In this document: in pieces, positions 1-8,023 of the stretch
Layout of the letters: each line of letters opens with the position of its first letter
Position numbering within the stretch: position 1 is the stretch's first letter
NCBI GenBank assembly: GCA_003249585.1
Contig: QKIM01000057.1
Span: 1 to 20,147, forward strand
Source of the DNA: Deltaproteobacteria bacterium
GTDB taxonomy: Bacteria; Myxococcota_A; Polyangia; HGW-17
Reading direction: 5' to 3'
Length of the DNA: 20,147 bases
The notes under the pieces: model-generated
Told to the model about the DNA's origin: nothing
What the model saw: only the letters and a program-made list of their open reading frames with translations
The model's database searches: none
Made by a program: the position numbers and the translations under genes

Positions 1-1
1 G

Positions 2-1627
2 GAGAACCGCTGCTTCGCCGTCCTGGAGGCCGAGGACTGCGAGGAGCTCGAACGCAACGTGGAGGCCATGGAGCGCTCCCGCAAGGCCTATGTGGACGAG
101 GTCGTCGGTGTGCTTCGCGGCAAGCTGGCCGTCGAGGGATACCACCCCACGGTCTACGGACGCCCCAAGCACCTGTACTCCATCTATCTGAAGATGATCC
201 GCCAGGGAAAGACCCTGGAGCAGATCCATGACATGCTGGCCTTTCGGGTCATCTGCGAGACCAGCCAGCAGTGCTACGGCATCCTCGGCGTGATCCACAG
301 CTTCTTCAAGCCCTTCCCGAAGCTCTTCAAGGACTACATCGCCCTGCCCAAGCCCAACGGGTACCAGTCCTTGCATACCACGGTAGAGGGGCCCTCGGGG
401 CGCCGCATCGAGATCCAGATCCGCACCGAGGAGATGCATGAGATCGCCGAGAAGGGGGTCGCCGCCCACTGGCTCTACAAGGAGCGGCACAAACGCGGCC
501 CCATAAAGCGCAAGCCCATGGAGTCCGGTCGTTTTCGAGCCATTCAGAACACCGTTGACGCGCTGAAGAAACCCGCGGAAGAGGGTGAGGACTTCTGGAG
601 CCTCTCCACCTTCGCGGCCGAGATCTTCGTCTTCACCCCCGCGGGACAGCTCGTGATCCTCCCGCAGGGCTCCACGGCCCTGGACTTTGCCTTCGCCGTC
701 CACTCCCAGGTGGGCTCCCACTGCACCGGGTCCAAGGTCAACGGTGCCATGGTTCCCCTGCGCACGGCGCTCAAGACCTGGGACCGACTGGAGATCCTGA
801 CCTCCCCCAATCAGGAACCCAAGGCCGACTGGCTGAACTTTGCCGTCACCACCAAGGCCCGCAACAAGATCAAGCACCACCTTGGCCAGCTCAAGCGCGA
901 CGCGACCCGCCAGGAGGGCCGCGCGATCATGGAGAAGTTCCTCAAGAAGAACAAGATCTCCTTCTCCCGCCTGCTCCGCGAGGGTGCTTTCGAGAAGGCC
1001 GCCCGGGAGCTGCGTTTCATGAACGTTGAAGACCTCTTTCTGGGGCTCGGCGAGAAGAAGACCACGCCCGAAAAGGTCGCCACGGTGGTAGCCCCGGAGC
1101 TCACCGAGGAGAAGGAGGAGAAGCCCCGCCCCGAGCCTGCCCGGAAGAACAAGAAGCAGCGGGTCTCCTCCGGCCCGCCCATCGAGGTGGATGGACTGCG
1201 CAACGTCCTTATCCGCTTCGCCCGGTGCTGCCAGGCGCTCCCCGGCGACCCCATCGTGGGATACATCACCAGAGGCCGGGGCATCACCATCCACAAGGAC
1301 GACTGCGACCGCCTGGATGCCATGTCCCCCGATCGCCTGATGAAGGCCCGGTGGCTCGTGGACCCTTCGGCGGGAGACCCCGTGAGTCTCAAGGTCGTCA
1401 CCGACAACAAGCCGGGGATCCTCGCCTCGCTCAGTGACGTCTTCGCCCGACAGGCCGTCAACATCCAGCGCATCTCCATGGACCAGCTCAAGAGCACCCG
1501 CACCGCGGTCCTCTTTCACTTCACGGCTACGCGCGTGACCACGGACACCCTCGTGCGCAACCTGCGCAAGATCAAGGGGGTCTACTCCGTATCGCGCGCC
1601 GGCAAGCCCGCCATGCCCCCCCTGTAG
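2..1627 (+). CDS. relA: RelA/SpoT-family (p)ppGpp synthetase/hydrolase, 3' part (5' end outside window)
   Basis: Makes, and in bifunctional members degrades, the stringent-response alarmone (p)ppGpp in the cytoplasm. The frame is open to the left edge, so the GTG at 59 is internal and the N-terminal HD hydrolase domain lies outside the window. Of the 541 visible residues, the synthetase domain comes first (GRPKHLYSI near residue 53, PKPNGYQSLH, EIQIRTEEMHE, GVAAHW). Next is a TGS domain (about 207-270), a helical linker with a charged stretch, a zinc-finger/CC region with Cys-Cys at 409-410 and GYITRGRGITIH, and a C-terminal ACT domain (about 460-535). This is the long ribosome-responsive architecture. 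The synthetase metal motif reads LFKD (nt 323-334) where bifunctional Rel/SpoT has RxKD and RelA has ExDD, so K and D favour a bifunctional enzyme but the R is replaced. The next gene starts 3 bases after the stop. Confidence 0.95.
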   Translation, partial: ENRCFAVLEAEDCEELERNVEAMERSRKAYVDEVVGVLRGKLAVEGYHPTVYGRPKHLYSIYLKMIRQGKTLEQIHDMLAFRVICETSQQCYGILGVIHSFFKPFPKLFKDYIALPKPNGYQSLHTTVEGPSGRRIEIQIRTEEMHEIAEKGVAAHWLYKERHKRGPIKRKPMESGRFRAIQNTVDALKKPAEEGEDFWSLSTFAAEIFVFTPAGQLVILPQGSTALDFAFAVHSQVGSHCTGSKVNGAMVPLRTALKTWDRLEILTSPNQEPKADWLNFAVTTKARNKIKHHLGQLKRDATRQEGRAIMEKFLKKNKISFSRLLREGAFEKAARELRFMNVEDLFLGLGEKKTTPEKVATVVAPELTEEKEEKPRPEPARKNKKQRVSSGPPIEVDGLRNVLIRFARCCQALPGDPIVGYITRGRGITIHKDDCDRLDAMSPDRLMKARWLVDPSAGDPVSLKVVTDNKPGILASLSDVFARQAVNIQRISMDQLKSTRTAVLFHFTATRVTTDTLVRNLRKIKGVYSVSRAGKPAMPPL

Positions 1628-1630
1628 CCC

Positions 1631-3091
1631 ATGCTCTTCCATTCGCTCGCGTTCCTGATCTTCTTCCCGACGGTGGTGATGCTCTATTTCTCGCTGCCGC
1701 ACCGCGCGAGATGGATCTTGCTCCTGGCGGCCAGCTACTTCTTCTATATGAGCTGGCGCCCCGCCTATGCGGCCCTCATCTTCCTCACGACCCTCGTGAG
1801 CTGGGGTTCGGCCCTGGCCATGGAACGCCCCGCCACAGGACCACGCAGACGCCGCTGGCTCCTGGTCGGGACCCTGGCGGTCAATCTGGGCATCCTCTTC
1901 CTCTTTAAATACTTCAATTTTTTCTCTCGGGAAGTGGGTCATCTCCTGGGGACCTTGGGCCTCATCGGGTCCGTCCCCACCGTGAAGCTGCTGTTGCCCA
2001 TCGGCATCTCCTTCTACACCTTCCAGTCCCTCAGTTACACCGTGGATGTCTACCGGGGCCGCCGCGAGGCCGAACCCCATCTGGGCATCTTCGCCCTCTA
2101 TGTGAGCTTCTTTCCCCAGCTGGTGGCGGGCCCCATCGAGCGGTCGGACCGCCTCCTGCCCCAGTTCCATGAGGTCCACTCCTTCGATTACGCCCGGGTG
2201 ACCGACGGACTCAAGCTCATGGCCTGGGGCTTCTTCAAGAAGCTGATCATCGCCGACCGTCTGGCCATCTACGTGAACATGGTCTACGGGGACCCCTCCC
2301 ACTTCCACGGGATCCCCGTGATCCTGGCTACCTACTTCTTCGCCTTTCAGATCTACTGTGACTTCTCCGCCTACTCCGACATCGCCATCGGGGCCGCACA
2401 GGTCATGGGCTTTCGCCTCATGGAGAACTTCCGCAGGCCCTATCTGAGCAGCTCCGTGGCGGAGTTCTGGCGGCGGTGGCACATCTCCCTCTCCAGCTGG
2501 TTCCGCGACTATGTGTACATCCCCATGGGGGGCAGCCGTGTGGGCATGTGGCGCCTGTACCTCAACGTCATGACGGTGTTCGTGGTCTCAGGGCTGTGGC
2601 ACGGCGCCAACTGGACCTTCCTGTTTTGGGGTCTCCTCCACGGGCTGTACTTTCTGGCAGGCCGGATCACGGCACCGCTGCAGCGGCGGGCAGGCGCGCT
2701 CCTCCCCGCGCGGCTGGCGCCCCTTCGGCGCTTTTTCTCCATCCTCGTCACCTTCCATCTGGTGGTCTTCGCATGGATCTTCTTTCGGGCCCGCTCCATC
2801 GGCGAAGGATTCACCGTGGTCCGAAACCTCTTCAGGTTTGACGCCGTCGCACCCGGATGGGGCGCCTTCGTACTCTTTGACAACTTCAACCGCCTCGATC
2901 TGGTGGTGGCCCTGGGGGCCATCGCCATCATGGAAGCGCTCCAGCTCATCCAGGAGCGGCGTCCCCTTCGGCCCCTGGTGGCCCGACAGCACGCCCTGGT
3001 CCGATGGAGCCTCTACGTGGGGCTGTTGTTCACCATCGAGGTCTTCGGGGTCTTCTATCGCTCCTCGGACTTCATCTACTTCCAGTTCTAG
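1631..3091 (+). CDS. MBOAT-family membrane-bound O-acyltransferase (AlgI/DltB-like)
   Basis: A 486-residue polytopic membrane protein of the MBOAT family (AlgI, PatA, DltB), which moves acyl groups, often acetyl or D-alanyl, across the membrane onto exported polymers. The family start is clear (MLFHSLAFLIFF), as are LPIGISFYTFQSLSYTVDVYRG, split here as LPIGISFYTFQS and YTVDVYRG, and the signature WHISLSSWFRDYVYIPMGG. The invariant catalytic histidine lies in SGLWHGANWTF, about residue 324. Length is typical for AlgI-like proteins. It starts 3 bases after the rel stop and ends 3 bases before an SGNH-like gene. That pairing matches the AlgI/AlgJ or PatA/PatB logic, in which the MBOAT brings acyl groups outside and an SGNH partner places them. 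The acceptor polymer cannot be told from sequence. No Shine-Dalgarno is visible, so translation is probably coupled. Confidence 0.93.
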   Translation: MLFHSLAFLIFFPTVVMLYFSLPHRARWILLLAASYFFYMSWRPAYAALIFLTTLVSWGSALAMERPATGPRRRRWLLVGTLAVNLGILFLFKYFNFFSREVGHLLGTLGLIGSVPTVKLLLPIGISFYTFQSLSYTVDVYRGRREAEPHLGIFALYVSFFPQLVAGPIERSDRLLPQFHEVHSFDYARVTDGLKLMAWGFFKKLIIADRLAIYVNMVYGDPSHFHGIPVILATYFFAFQIYCDFSAYSDIAIGAAQVMGFRLMENFRRPYLSSSVAEFWRRWHISLSSWFRDYVYIPMGGSRVGMWRLYLNVMTVFVVSGLWHGANWTFLFWGLLHGLYFLAGRITAPLQRRAGALLPARLAPLRRFFSILVTFHLVVFAWIFFRARSIGEGFTVVRNLFRFDAVAPGWGAFVLFDNFNRLDLVVALGAIAIMEALQLIQERRPLRPLVARQHALVRWSLYVGLLFTIEVFGVFYRSSDFIYFQF

Positions 3092-3094
3092 ACC

Positions 3095-4048
3095 ATGAAA
3101 GCGCTCTTTTTCACAAAAGCCCTACTGCTCCTGTTCATCCTCGCGCTCCTCACGGTCATCGGACACCTCTTGCTCCCCGAGAACGCCTTCCTCGGCTCCA
3201 TCGCCCAAAAGCACGATCGCCTGGACACCATCCCCTCTCCCCGCATCATCTTCGTGGGGGGCTCCAACCTCGCCTTCGGCCTGGACTCCCCGGCCCTGGA
3301 GCAGGCTACGGGCCTCCCCGTGGTGAACCTGGGCATCATCGTCCGGCTGGGACTCCGCTTCAACCTCAGCGAGGTCCAGGGCAGCCTCCGGAGAGGCGAT
3401 GTGGTTGTGATCATGCCCGAATACCGCAACTTCTACCGGAATCACATGGAGGGCACGGAGACCCTGGCGGAGATGGCGGTCCTCTACCCGCAGAGCCTCG
3501 CCTGGCTCTCGTCGAGGGCCCAGTACGCCAACCTGGCCAGCGGCTTCCTCAAGGTCTTCAAACGAAAAACCTCCAGCTGGCTCCTCTCTTTCCTGCGCCC
3601 CATGGACAAGTACCAGAAGGCCCATGCCCGCATCTACCGCCGGGACGCCTTCAATCGTCAGGGGGACGTGATCACCCACCTGCGCTACGGCCGCTCCAAG
3701 GTCCTGGGGTCCCGCTTCTACCTCAAGGGCGTCCCCTACAATCCCGAAGCCGCGAGGGTGATCAACCGCTTCGGCGGGGCGGCTCGCAAGGTCGGCGCCA
3801 CGGCCCTCCTGGCCTATCCCATCATCTCCTCGACGGTCTACGAGAAGAACCGTCCCTGGCTGGATGCCCTCGACAGGACCCTTCGGTCCACCCTCACCAT
3901 CCCCATCCTCAATACCCCCGCCTCGGAGACCTTCCCCGAGGACAACCACTTCTTCGACACCATCTATCACCTCGGCCGCAGGGGCCGAACGCGCCGCACG
4001 TCAGACCTGATCCGGCGCCTCGCCCCCCACCTTCCAGATCGACAGTGA
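3095..4048 (+). CDS. Membrane-anchored SGNH-hydrolase-like protein, probable acylation partner of the MBOAT protein
   Basis: A 317-residue protein with an uncleaved-looking N-terminal transmembrane anchor (residues 1-26, rich in Leu, Ile and Phe), then a soluble domain facing the periplasm. Features point to the SGNH/GDSL fold: a strand followed by FVGGSNLAFG with candidate nucleophile Ser57, and a late DTIYHL block giving candidate Asp288 and His292 (D-x-x-x-H). The middle holds VVIMPEYRNF, similar in style to DltD/AlgJ-like proteins. The inferred role is to transfer or remove acyl groups on an exported polymer with the MBOAT protein encoded 3 bases upstream. Specificity is unknown and similarity to a named family was not tested. 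The start fits well (ATG, hydrophobic N-terminus, tight junction). The stop is followed by an independent promoter, so the operon probably ends here. Confidence 0.8.
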   Translation: MKALFFTKALLLLFILALLTVIGHLLLPENAFLGSIAQKHDRLDTIPSPRIIFVGGSNLAFGLDSPALEQATGLPVVNLGIIVRLGLRFNLSEVQGSLRRGDVVVIMPEYRNFYRNHMEGTETLAEMAVLYPQSLAWLSSRAQYANLASGFLKVFKRKTSSWLLSFLRPMDKYQKAHARIYRRDAFNRQGDVITHLRYGRSKVLGSRFYLKGVPYNPEAARVINRFGGAARKVGATALLAYPIISSTVYEKNRPWLDALDRTLRSTLTIPILNTPASETFPEDNHFFDTIYHLGRRGRTRRTSDLIRRLAPHLPDRQ

Positions 4049-4076
4049 CCGCAACTGTATAGTTTCGACTCAGTTC

Positions 4077-4104
4077 TTGACTTATTGAACCAGTCGCATA
4101 CAAT
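4077..4104 (+). promoter_or_regulatory. Sigma70-like promoter for the exported Tudor-like protein
   Basis: TTGACT (4077-4082), a 16-base spacer and TACAAT (4099-4104) match the -35/-10 consensus at 5 of 6 and 5 of 6 positions. The predicted start of transcription is near 4111, giving a leader of about 20 bases that contains the GAGG ribosome site at 4122-4125, ahead of the ATG at 4132. The patch is AT-richer than the genes around it. Confidence 0.65.
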
Positions 4105-4131
4105 GCCTTTTTTCCAACAACGAGGTGACAG

Positions 4132-5535
4132 ATGATACCCAGGACATCCCGATTTTTTTCGACAACCCTGCTGTGCGCCGCCTTCGCGCTGCCTTTGGTC
4201 CTCTCAGGTACCGCCATGGCCGGAAAACCCTCCCTGCGTCGCGCCATCAAGGACATGGGCTACAAGGATGTGATCTCCTGCAAGTTCATCAGTTCCGGAA
4301 AGATCACCCAGGTCAGTTTTAGGCTCTGGTATACCCGCGCGATCGAGTGCAAGCGGCGCGGCGGCGTCCCGGGCAAACCCCGGATCAAGAAGATCACCGA
4401 CGGATACGTGGAGTACGCCATCTCCGGACGACGGTACATCTTCGCCAAGTTCATCCACTGGACCACCAAATACGTCGGGCTCCCCGCCCCGAAACCCTCC
4501 CTGGTCGTCGCTCTGGTGAAGGCCAACAAAATGAAATTCCTTGGACGCAGGTTCAACCTCCAGCACACCGTCGGCGATCTTCACGGCGTCCGGATCGACC
4601 CCAAACCCCAATGGTCCTGGTCGTCTCCCAACCACCTCTCCGTGCGCGTCGCGGGCAGATACTACTGGAAGAAGGGGAACTCGGCCAGAGAGGTCCAGCA
4701 CGTGGAACACACCAAACTGGCCCACCTGAAGCGTGCGTCCATGCGCGCCCCCTGGACCTTCGACAAGTTTACCAAGACTTCCAAATCTGCTGACCGCCGG
4801 GTTCTCTCCGTCAAGAGTTACAGCCCCGCGCAGTACAAAGCCATGAAGACCATCCAGGAGGCCGCCGAGGACAACGCGGCCGCGTCCCACATGGCGGCCC
4901 TGCCCAAGGTGACCATCCCCGCCTTCCGGTCGGCCGACGAGATGATCCGCTACACCTTCCGGATGCTCCGCACGGCGACCCCGAAACAGCTGGAGGCCTA
5001 TCTGAGGCAGGTCTACTCCTCCTGGTACTTCGCCGCTGGGAGCACCCTTATCCTCCACAACGAGGCCGAGAAAAAGATGAGGATGACCATCGCCGCCGCC
5101 TCCCATTTCAAGGAGCAGTACTGCTCCGCCCCCGTACGCCGCGACAACGTCTCCTTCTGGAACAAGGACAAGTCGACGTGGATCCGCATCGTCGCCATCC
5201 CCGGGGCCTACACCTGGGTCGACGGCCGCAAGGTCCCAGGAACCTACAAACTCAGCGCGCTGCAGATCGGTATCCTCAAGGGTGACAAACTGGCCCGGAT
5301 GCGGTCCTACCGCCGCCCCCTGTGCCCCAAACCCCTCTCGGCCGCTCAGCGTTCCGCCAAAGTCGCCAAGGCCGGCCGGCGTGGCTACTGGCACATCGGG
5401 GACCGGATCTCCTGCGCCTTCAAGCACCGCCGCAGATACTACTCGGGCAAGGTGCTCAACATCAGCGGCACCAGGCTCTTCATCAAGTACGACGATGGCG
5501 ACACCGAGTGGACCACCGCCGCCTACTGCCGCTAA
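4132..5535 (+). CDS. Exported protein of unknown function with a C-terminal Tudor-like domain
   Basis: Not recognised as a named family. The 467-residue product starts with a Sec signal peptide (MIPRTSRFF, hydrophobic core, likely cleavage after AMA near residue 30), so it is exported, probably to the periplasm. The mature part is basic and rich in aromatic residues. The last 55 residues (about 413-467) look like a Tudor/agenet-type barrel: GYWHIGDRISC, then RYYSGKVLNISG and IKYDDGDTEW, the usual W-x-x-GD, YxGxV and YDDGDxE pattern. Few cysteines are present (in ISCKF, IECKR, QYCSAP, PLCPK, ISCAF and AYCR), enough for some disulfides. Start choice is supported by GAGG 6 bases upstream, the signal peptide, and a promoter at 4077. 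It stands alone, with a convergent gene downstream. Ligand and role are unknown. Confidence 0.85.
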   Translation: MIPRTSRFFSTTLLCAAFALPLVLSGTAMAGKPSLRRAIKDMGYKDVISCKFISSGKITQVSFRLWYTRAIECKRRGGVPGKPRIKKITDGYVEYAISGRRYIFAKFIHWTTKYVGLPAPKPSLVVALVKANKMKFLGRRFNLQHTVGDLHGVRIDPKPQWSWSSPNHLSVRVAGRYYWKKGNSAREVQHVEHTKLAHLKRASMRAPWTFDKFTKTSKSADRRVLSVKSYSPAQYKAMKTIQEAAEDNAAASHMAALPKVTIPAFRSADEMIRYTFRMLRTATPKQLEAYLRQVYSSWYFAAGSTLILHNEAEKKMRMTIAAASHFKEQYCSAPVRRDNVSFWNKDKSTWIRIVAIPGAYTWVDGRKVPGTYKLSALQIGILKGDKLARMRSYRRPLCPKPLSAAQRSAKVAKAGRRGYWHIGDRISCAFKHRRRYYSGKVLNISGTRLFIKYDDGDTEWTTAAYCR

Positions 5536-5580
5536 AGCGGCGACCAGTTTTGACGACCAAGGCTTCTTTCGCCTGACATT

Positions 5581-5662
5581 TCGTCTTTCCCGCGGAGGTG
5601 GGAAACCATGCTGCGCATGGATTAAATTGGGGACAATGGGTCCCCGCCTGCGCGAGGACGAT
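5581..5662. repeat. Inverted pair of REP-like palindromic units (REPIN/BIME-like)
   Basis: Two related hairpin units face each other in the convergent gap. Unit A (5581-5609) begins TCGTC and folds as TTTCCCGC/GTGGGAAA (5586-5605, 8-bp stem with one G-T pair). Unit B (about 5636-5662), read on the minus strand, also begins TCGTC and ends GGGGACCCAT, with an imperfect stem at 5640-5659. About 26 bases separate them. The sense matches the widespread proteobacterial repeat whose chance translation gives MGPRLR-like or WVPACA-like peptides; both strings occur here in overlapping frames. It may also act as a bidirectional transcription barrier between the two converging genes. The rest of the gap, 5663-5755, shows nothing further that I can name. 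Confidence 0.6.
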
Positions 5663-5755
5663 GGGCCAGCGCTTATCTGGTCGGGGCCCTAGACCTGTTC
5701 GACCCTCACGGCCCCCATTCCAGTTTCAGATTCCATGGTATCCAGAGAGGACCGG

Positions 5756-7219
5756 CTACCGGTCCGCGCGGGAGGGGCGACGCCTGCGGGAGCGGCCGGG
5801 ACGGCCCGAGGCGTGATCGCTGTTGGCCGGGCGCGGCGGGCGCTGGGGGGAACCCTCTTTCCGAGCCGCCGGGAGTGGAGCCCGCTCTCGACGGGGAGCC
5901 TTCTCCCCGCGTGACCCCGCGTCCCCGCGCGAGGTCTTGTCACGGCGATTCCCTCTGCCCTCGCCCCAGGACGACGAGCGCCCCTCGGAACTCTTCTTTT
6001 CGGGACGCTGGTCCTTTGGGGGACGCTGGGGTCTCGGCTGCTTGTGGATGGGAATGGCCGCCACACCGTCCACCATGCCCCGACGCGCCTCCTCGGAGTG
6101 ATAGGGCTGATCCGTGATCACGGGGATGCGCATGCCGATGAGCCGCTCGATGTCCGTGACATATACCCGCTCCTCTCCGGAGCACAGGGAGAGGGCCTCT
6201 CCCTCGGCCCCCGCACGGGCCGTGCGGCCGATGCGGTGTACGTAGCTCTCAGGCTCGTTGGGCAGATCGTAGTTGATGACGTGGGTGATTCCCTCGACGT
6301 CGATGCCGCGGGCGGCGATGTCCGTGGCCACCAGCACCCTGATGCTGCCGTCCTTGAACCCGGCCAGGGCCTGGGTCCGTGCCGTCTGGGACTTGTTGCC
6401 GTGGATGGCGCCCGCGCTCACGCCCAGGCGCTGCAGATGCTGCGCCAGCTTGTTGGCCATATGCTTGGTGCGGGTGAAGACGAGGGTCCGTCCCATCTCC
6501 TCTTCTTCGATGAGCTCCCCGAGAAGTTCTTTCTTGTTGGCCTTGTCCACGTACATCAACCGCTGGTTGATGCGCTCCGCGGGTGTGGCCTGGGGCACAA
6601 CCTCGACGCGCACGGGGTCCGTGAGGAGGGAGGCAGCAAGCCGGGCCACAGGAGGCGGCATGGTGGCCGAGAAGAAGAGGGACTGGCGCTCGGTCGGCAG
6701 GGCGGCGATGACGCGCTTCACGTCGTGGATGAAGCCCATGTCCAGCATGCGGTCAGCCTCGTCGAGGACAAAGATTTCCAGATGGTCGAGGCGGACGATC
6801 CCCTGCCCCATGAGGTCCAGAAGGCGGCCTGGCGTGGCCACGAGGATCTGGATACCCTTGCGCAGGGCCTTCTCCTGATTTGCCTGCCCTACCCCGCCGA
6901 AAACCACGGTGGTGTGGAGGTCAAGGTGACGGCCGTAGGCCCGGAAGCTCTCGTCGATCTGGGCGGCCAGTTCTCGGGTGGGCGTGAGCACCAGAGCGCG
7001 GATGCGCTGGTTGTGAGGATCGTTGGCGGCAAGATACTGAAGGATGGGCAGGGCGAAGGCCGCGGTCTTCCCCGTCCCCGTCTGGGCGCAACCCAGAAGG
7101 TCCCGGCCCTCCAGAAGGTGAGGGATGGCCTCGGCCTGGATGGGGGTCGGGATGGTGTACCCCTCCTCGCGCACAGCACGGGAGATGGGATCAATAAGCT
7201 GCAAATCACTAAATTTCAT
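5756..7219 (-). CDS. rhlE: DEAD-box ATP-dependent RNA helicase, RhlE type
   Basis: Unwinds short RNA duplexes using ATP, with roles in ribosome assembly and RNA turnover in the cytoplasm. The 487 residues carry the full set of motifs: aromatic and Q motif ([20 protein letters not shown]), I (AQTGTGKT), Ia (PTRELA), GG, II (DEAD), III (SAT), V ([10 protein letters not shown]) and VI (HRIGRTAR). A C-terminal tail of about 110 residues rich in Arg, Lys, Pro, Ser and Gly follows the helicase core and probably binds RNA. RhlE is the best fit because of the core length and tail; other DEAD-box subfamilies are possible. Only a weak purine-rich stretch precedes the ATG. It converges with the exported protein gene and lies 110 bases downstream of the receiver gene on the same strand. 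Confidence 0.93.
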   Translation of the reverse strand: MKFSDLQLIDPISRAVREEGYTIPTPIQAEAIPHLLEGRDLLGCAQTGTGKTAAFALPILQYLAANDPHNQRIRALVLTPTRELAAQIDESFRAYGRHLDLHTTVVFGGVGQANQEKALRKGIQILVATPGRLLDLMGQGIVRLDHLEIFVLDEADRMLDMGFIHDVKRVIAALPTERQSLFFSATMPPPVARLAASLLTDPVRVEVVPQATPAERINQRLMYVDKANKKELLGELIEEEEMGRTLVFTRTKHMANKLAQHLQRLGVSAGAIHGNKSQTARTQALAGFKDGSIRVLVATDIAARGIDVEGITHVINYDLPNEPESYVHRIGRTARAGAEGEALSLCSGEERVYVTDIERLIGMRIPVITDQPYHSEEARRGMVDGVAAIPIHKQPRPQRPPKDQRPEKKSSEGRSSSWGEGRGNRRDKTSRGDAGSRGEKAPRRERAPLPAARKEGSPQRPPRPANSDHASGRPGRSRRRRPSRADR

Positions 7220-7287
7220 TTTAAAATCTTTCTTTCACTTTCCCCTGCAGACGATATACGGAGGTCTGAAAACTGAGGATGCGATAC

Positions 7288-7330
7288 GCCCCTGGTCAAT
7301 GGTTCCACAGGGGCCGGCGGACGATCCGCC
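7288..7330 (-). terminator. Two adjacent hairpins at the 3' end of the receiver gene, possible terminator
   Basis: Two perfect inverted repeats lie back to back: GGCGGA/TCCGCC (7316-7330, 3-base loop, touching the stop codon) and GCCCCTG/CAGGGGC (7288-7314, 13-base loop). They sit just after the receiver gene on its own strand and before rhlE. No U-tract follows, so intrinsic termination is uncertain; they could equally stabilise the mRNA end. Confidence 0.3.
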
Positions 7331-7707
7331 TAGTGGTCGAAGCTGGGTACGCCGGCGAATTCTCCCACCTTCGAATAGAGGGTGTCGAGCTCGGATGGAA
7401 TGGAGAAGTACTGGGTGCATCCGCAACTGTAGGACTTCTTCGACTCTTCCTTGGTGGCCTGGTTGGAGAGGAAGAAGATGGGGATGGTCTTGTACTTCCC
7501 GTTCCGCAGGGCGCGACACAGTGAGAAGCTGTTGGGCCAGGAAGAGCGCGTATCCATGATGATGAGGTCCGGCCGTTCCACCTCCAGATGGGAGATGAGT
7601 TTCAGACCGTTGGAGGCTCTCAGGATTGAGTAGCCTCGGGTCTCGAGGGCGCGCTGTATGGGGTTCAGTTTAGGGAACTGATGCACAAAGAGAATTTTGG
7701 GAGCCAT
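7330..7707 (-). CDS. Stand-alone degenerate response-regulator receiver domain
   Basis: A 125-residue single-domain protein with CheY-like layout: beta1 KILFV, beta3 PDLIIMD with candidate phospho-acceptor Asp52, beta4 IPIFFLSN, beta5 TQYFSIP. The key helpers are lost. The acidic pair after beta1 (usually DD) is HQ at 9-10, and the conserved lysine of beta5 (S-K-P) is Ile (S-I-P). Known receivers need the acidic pair for Mg2+ and the lysine for switching, so normal phosphotransfer is doubtful; it may act as a phosphorylation-independent binding module. There is an unusual CGC in SYSCGCTQ. The ATG follows the xseB stop directly (TGA-ATG) with GAGGA inside xseB as ribosome site, so the two genes are co-translated. 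Confidence 0.85.
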   Translation of the reverse strand: MAPKILFVHQFPKLNPIQRALETRGYSILRASNGLKLISHLEVERPDLIIMDTRSSWPNSFSLCRALRNGKYKTIPIFFLSNQATKEESKKSYSCGCTQYFSIPSELDTLYSKVGEFAGVPSFDH

Positions 7708-7935
7708 TCAGTTTTCCTCGAAGGGGACTGTCTCCGTCCCGTTCTTGAGCAGGAGCTCCACGCGCTGCTGGGCGTTCGCCAGGATTTTCTCGCCTTCCTG
7801 GGTCAGCCGCATGCCCTCTTCGAAGAGGGAAATGGATTTCTCCAGCTCCAGATCACTGTTTTCCATTTGAGAGACAATGGCCTCGAGGTTCTTCATTATG
7901 GCTTCGAATCCAAGCTGCTGTGACGCGTTTGCCAT
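7708..7935 (-). CDS. xseB: Exodeoxyribonuclease VII small subunit
   Basis: Small helical subunit of exonuclease VII, which with the large subunit XseA degrades single-stranded DNA. The 75-residue product has the family pattern: NLEAIVSQMEN, then LELEKSISLFEEGM and a C-terminal helix ending in AQQRVELLL. Length matches XseB (about 70-80). The start MANASQQL at 7935 is chosen because AGAGAG lies just upstream and it gives the usual length; an upstream in-frame ATG at 7992 has no ribosome site and adds an atypical Pro-rich stretch. xseA is not in the window. The receiver-like gene follows with no gap, and a promoter candidate lies at 8029-8056. Confidence 0.92.
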   Translation of the reverse strand: MANASQQLGFEAIMKNLEAIVSQMENSDLELEKSISLFEEGMRLTQEGEKILANAQQRVELLLKNGTETVPFEEN

Positions 7936-8023
7936 GTATCTCTCTATTTCGGGAAGGGGGACCGGGCTCGGGCCGCTTGGCCCATGTTGCACTGGTAGTA
8001 GTGGAAAAGGAGATCCGGTTCAA

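Noticed and set aside
5751..5763. ACCGG-CTA-CCGGT hairpin at the rhlE stop codon as a terminator
   Set aside because: Only a 5-bp stem with a 3-base loop and no U-tract; probably chance.
5598..5816. Short + strand frames in the gap after the exported protein
   Set aside because: Their peptides are the typical chance translation of the REP-like repeat, with no ribosome site.
6044..7276. A 410-codon open frame on the + strand opposite rhlE
   Set aside because: It is antisense to a helicase gene with every conserved motif; long antisense frames are expected in GC-rich coding DNA and its product has no recognisable features.
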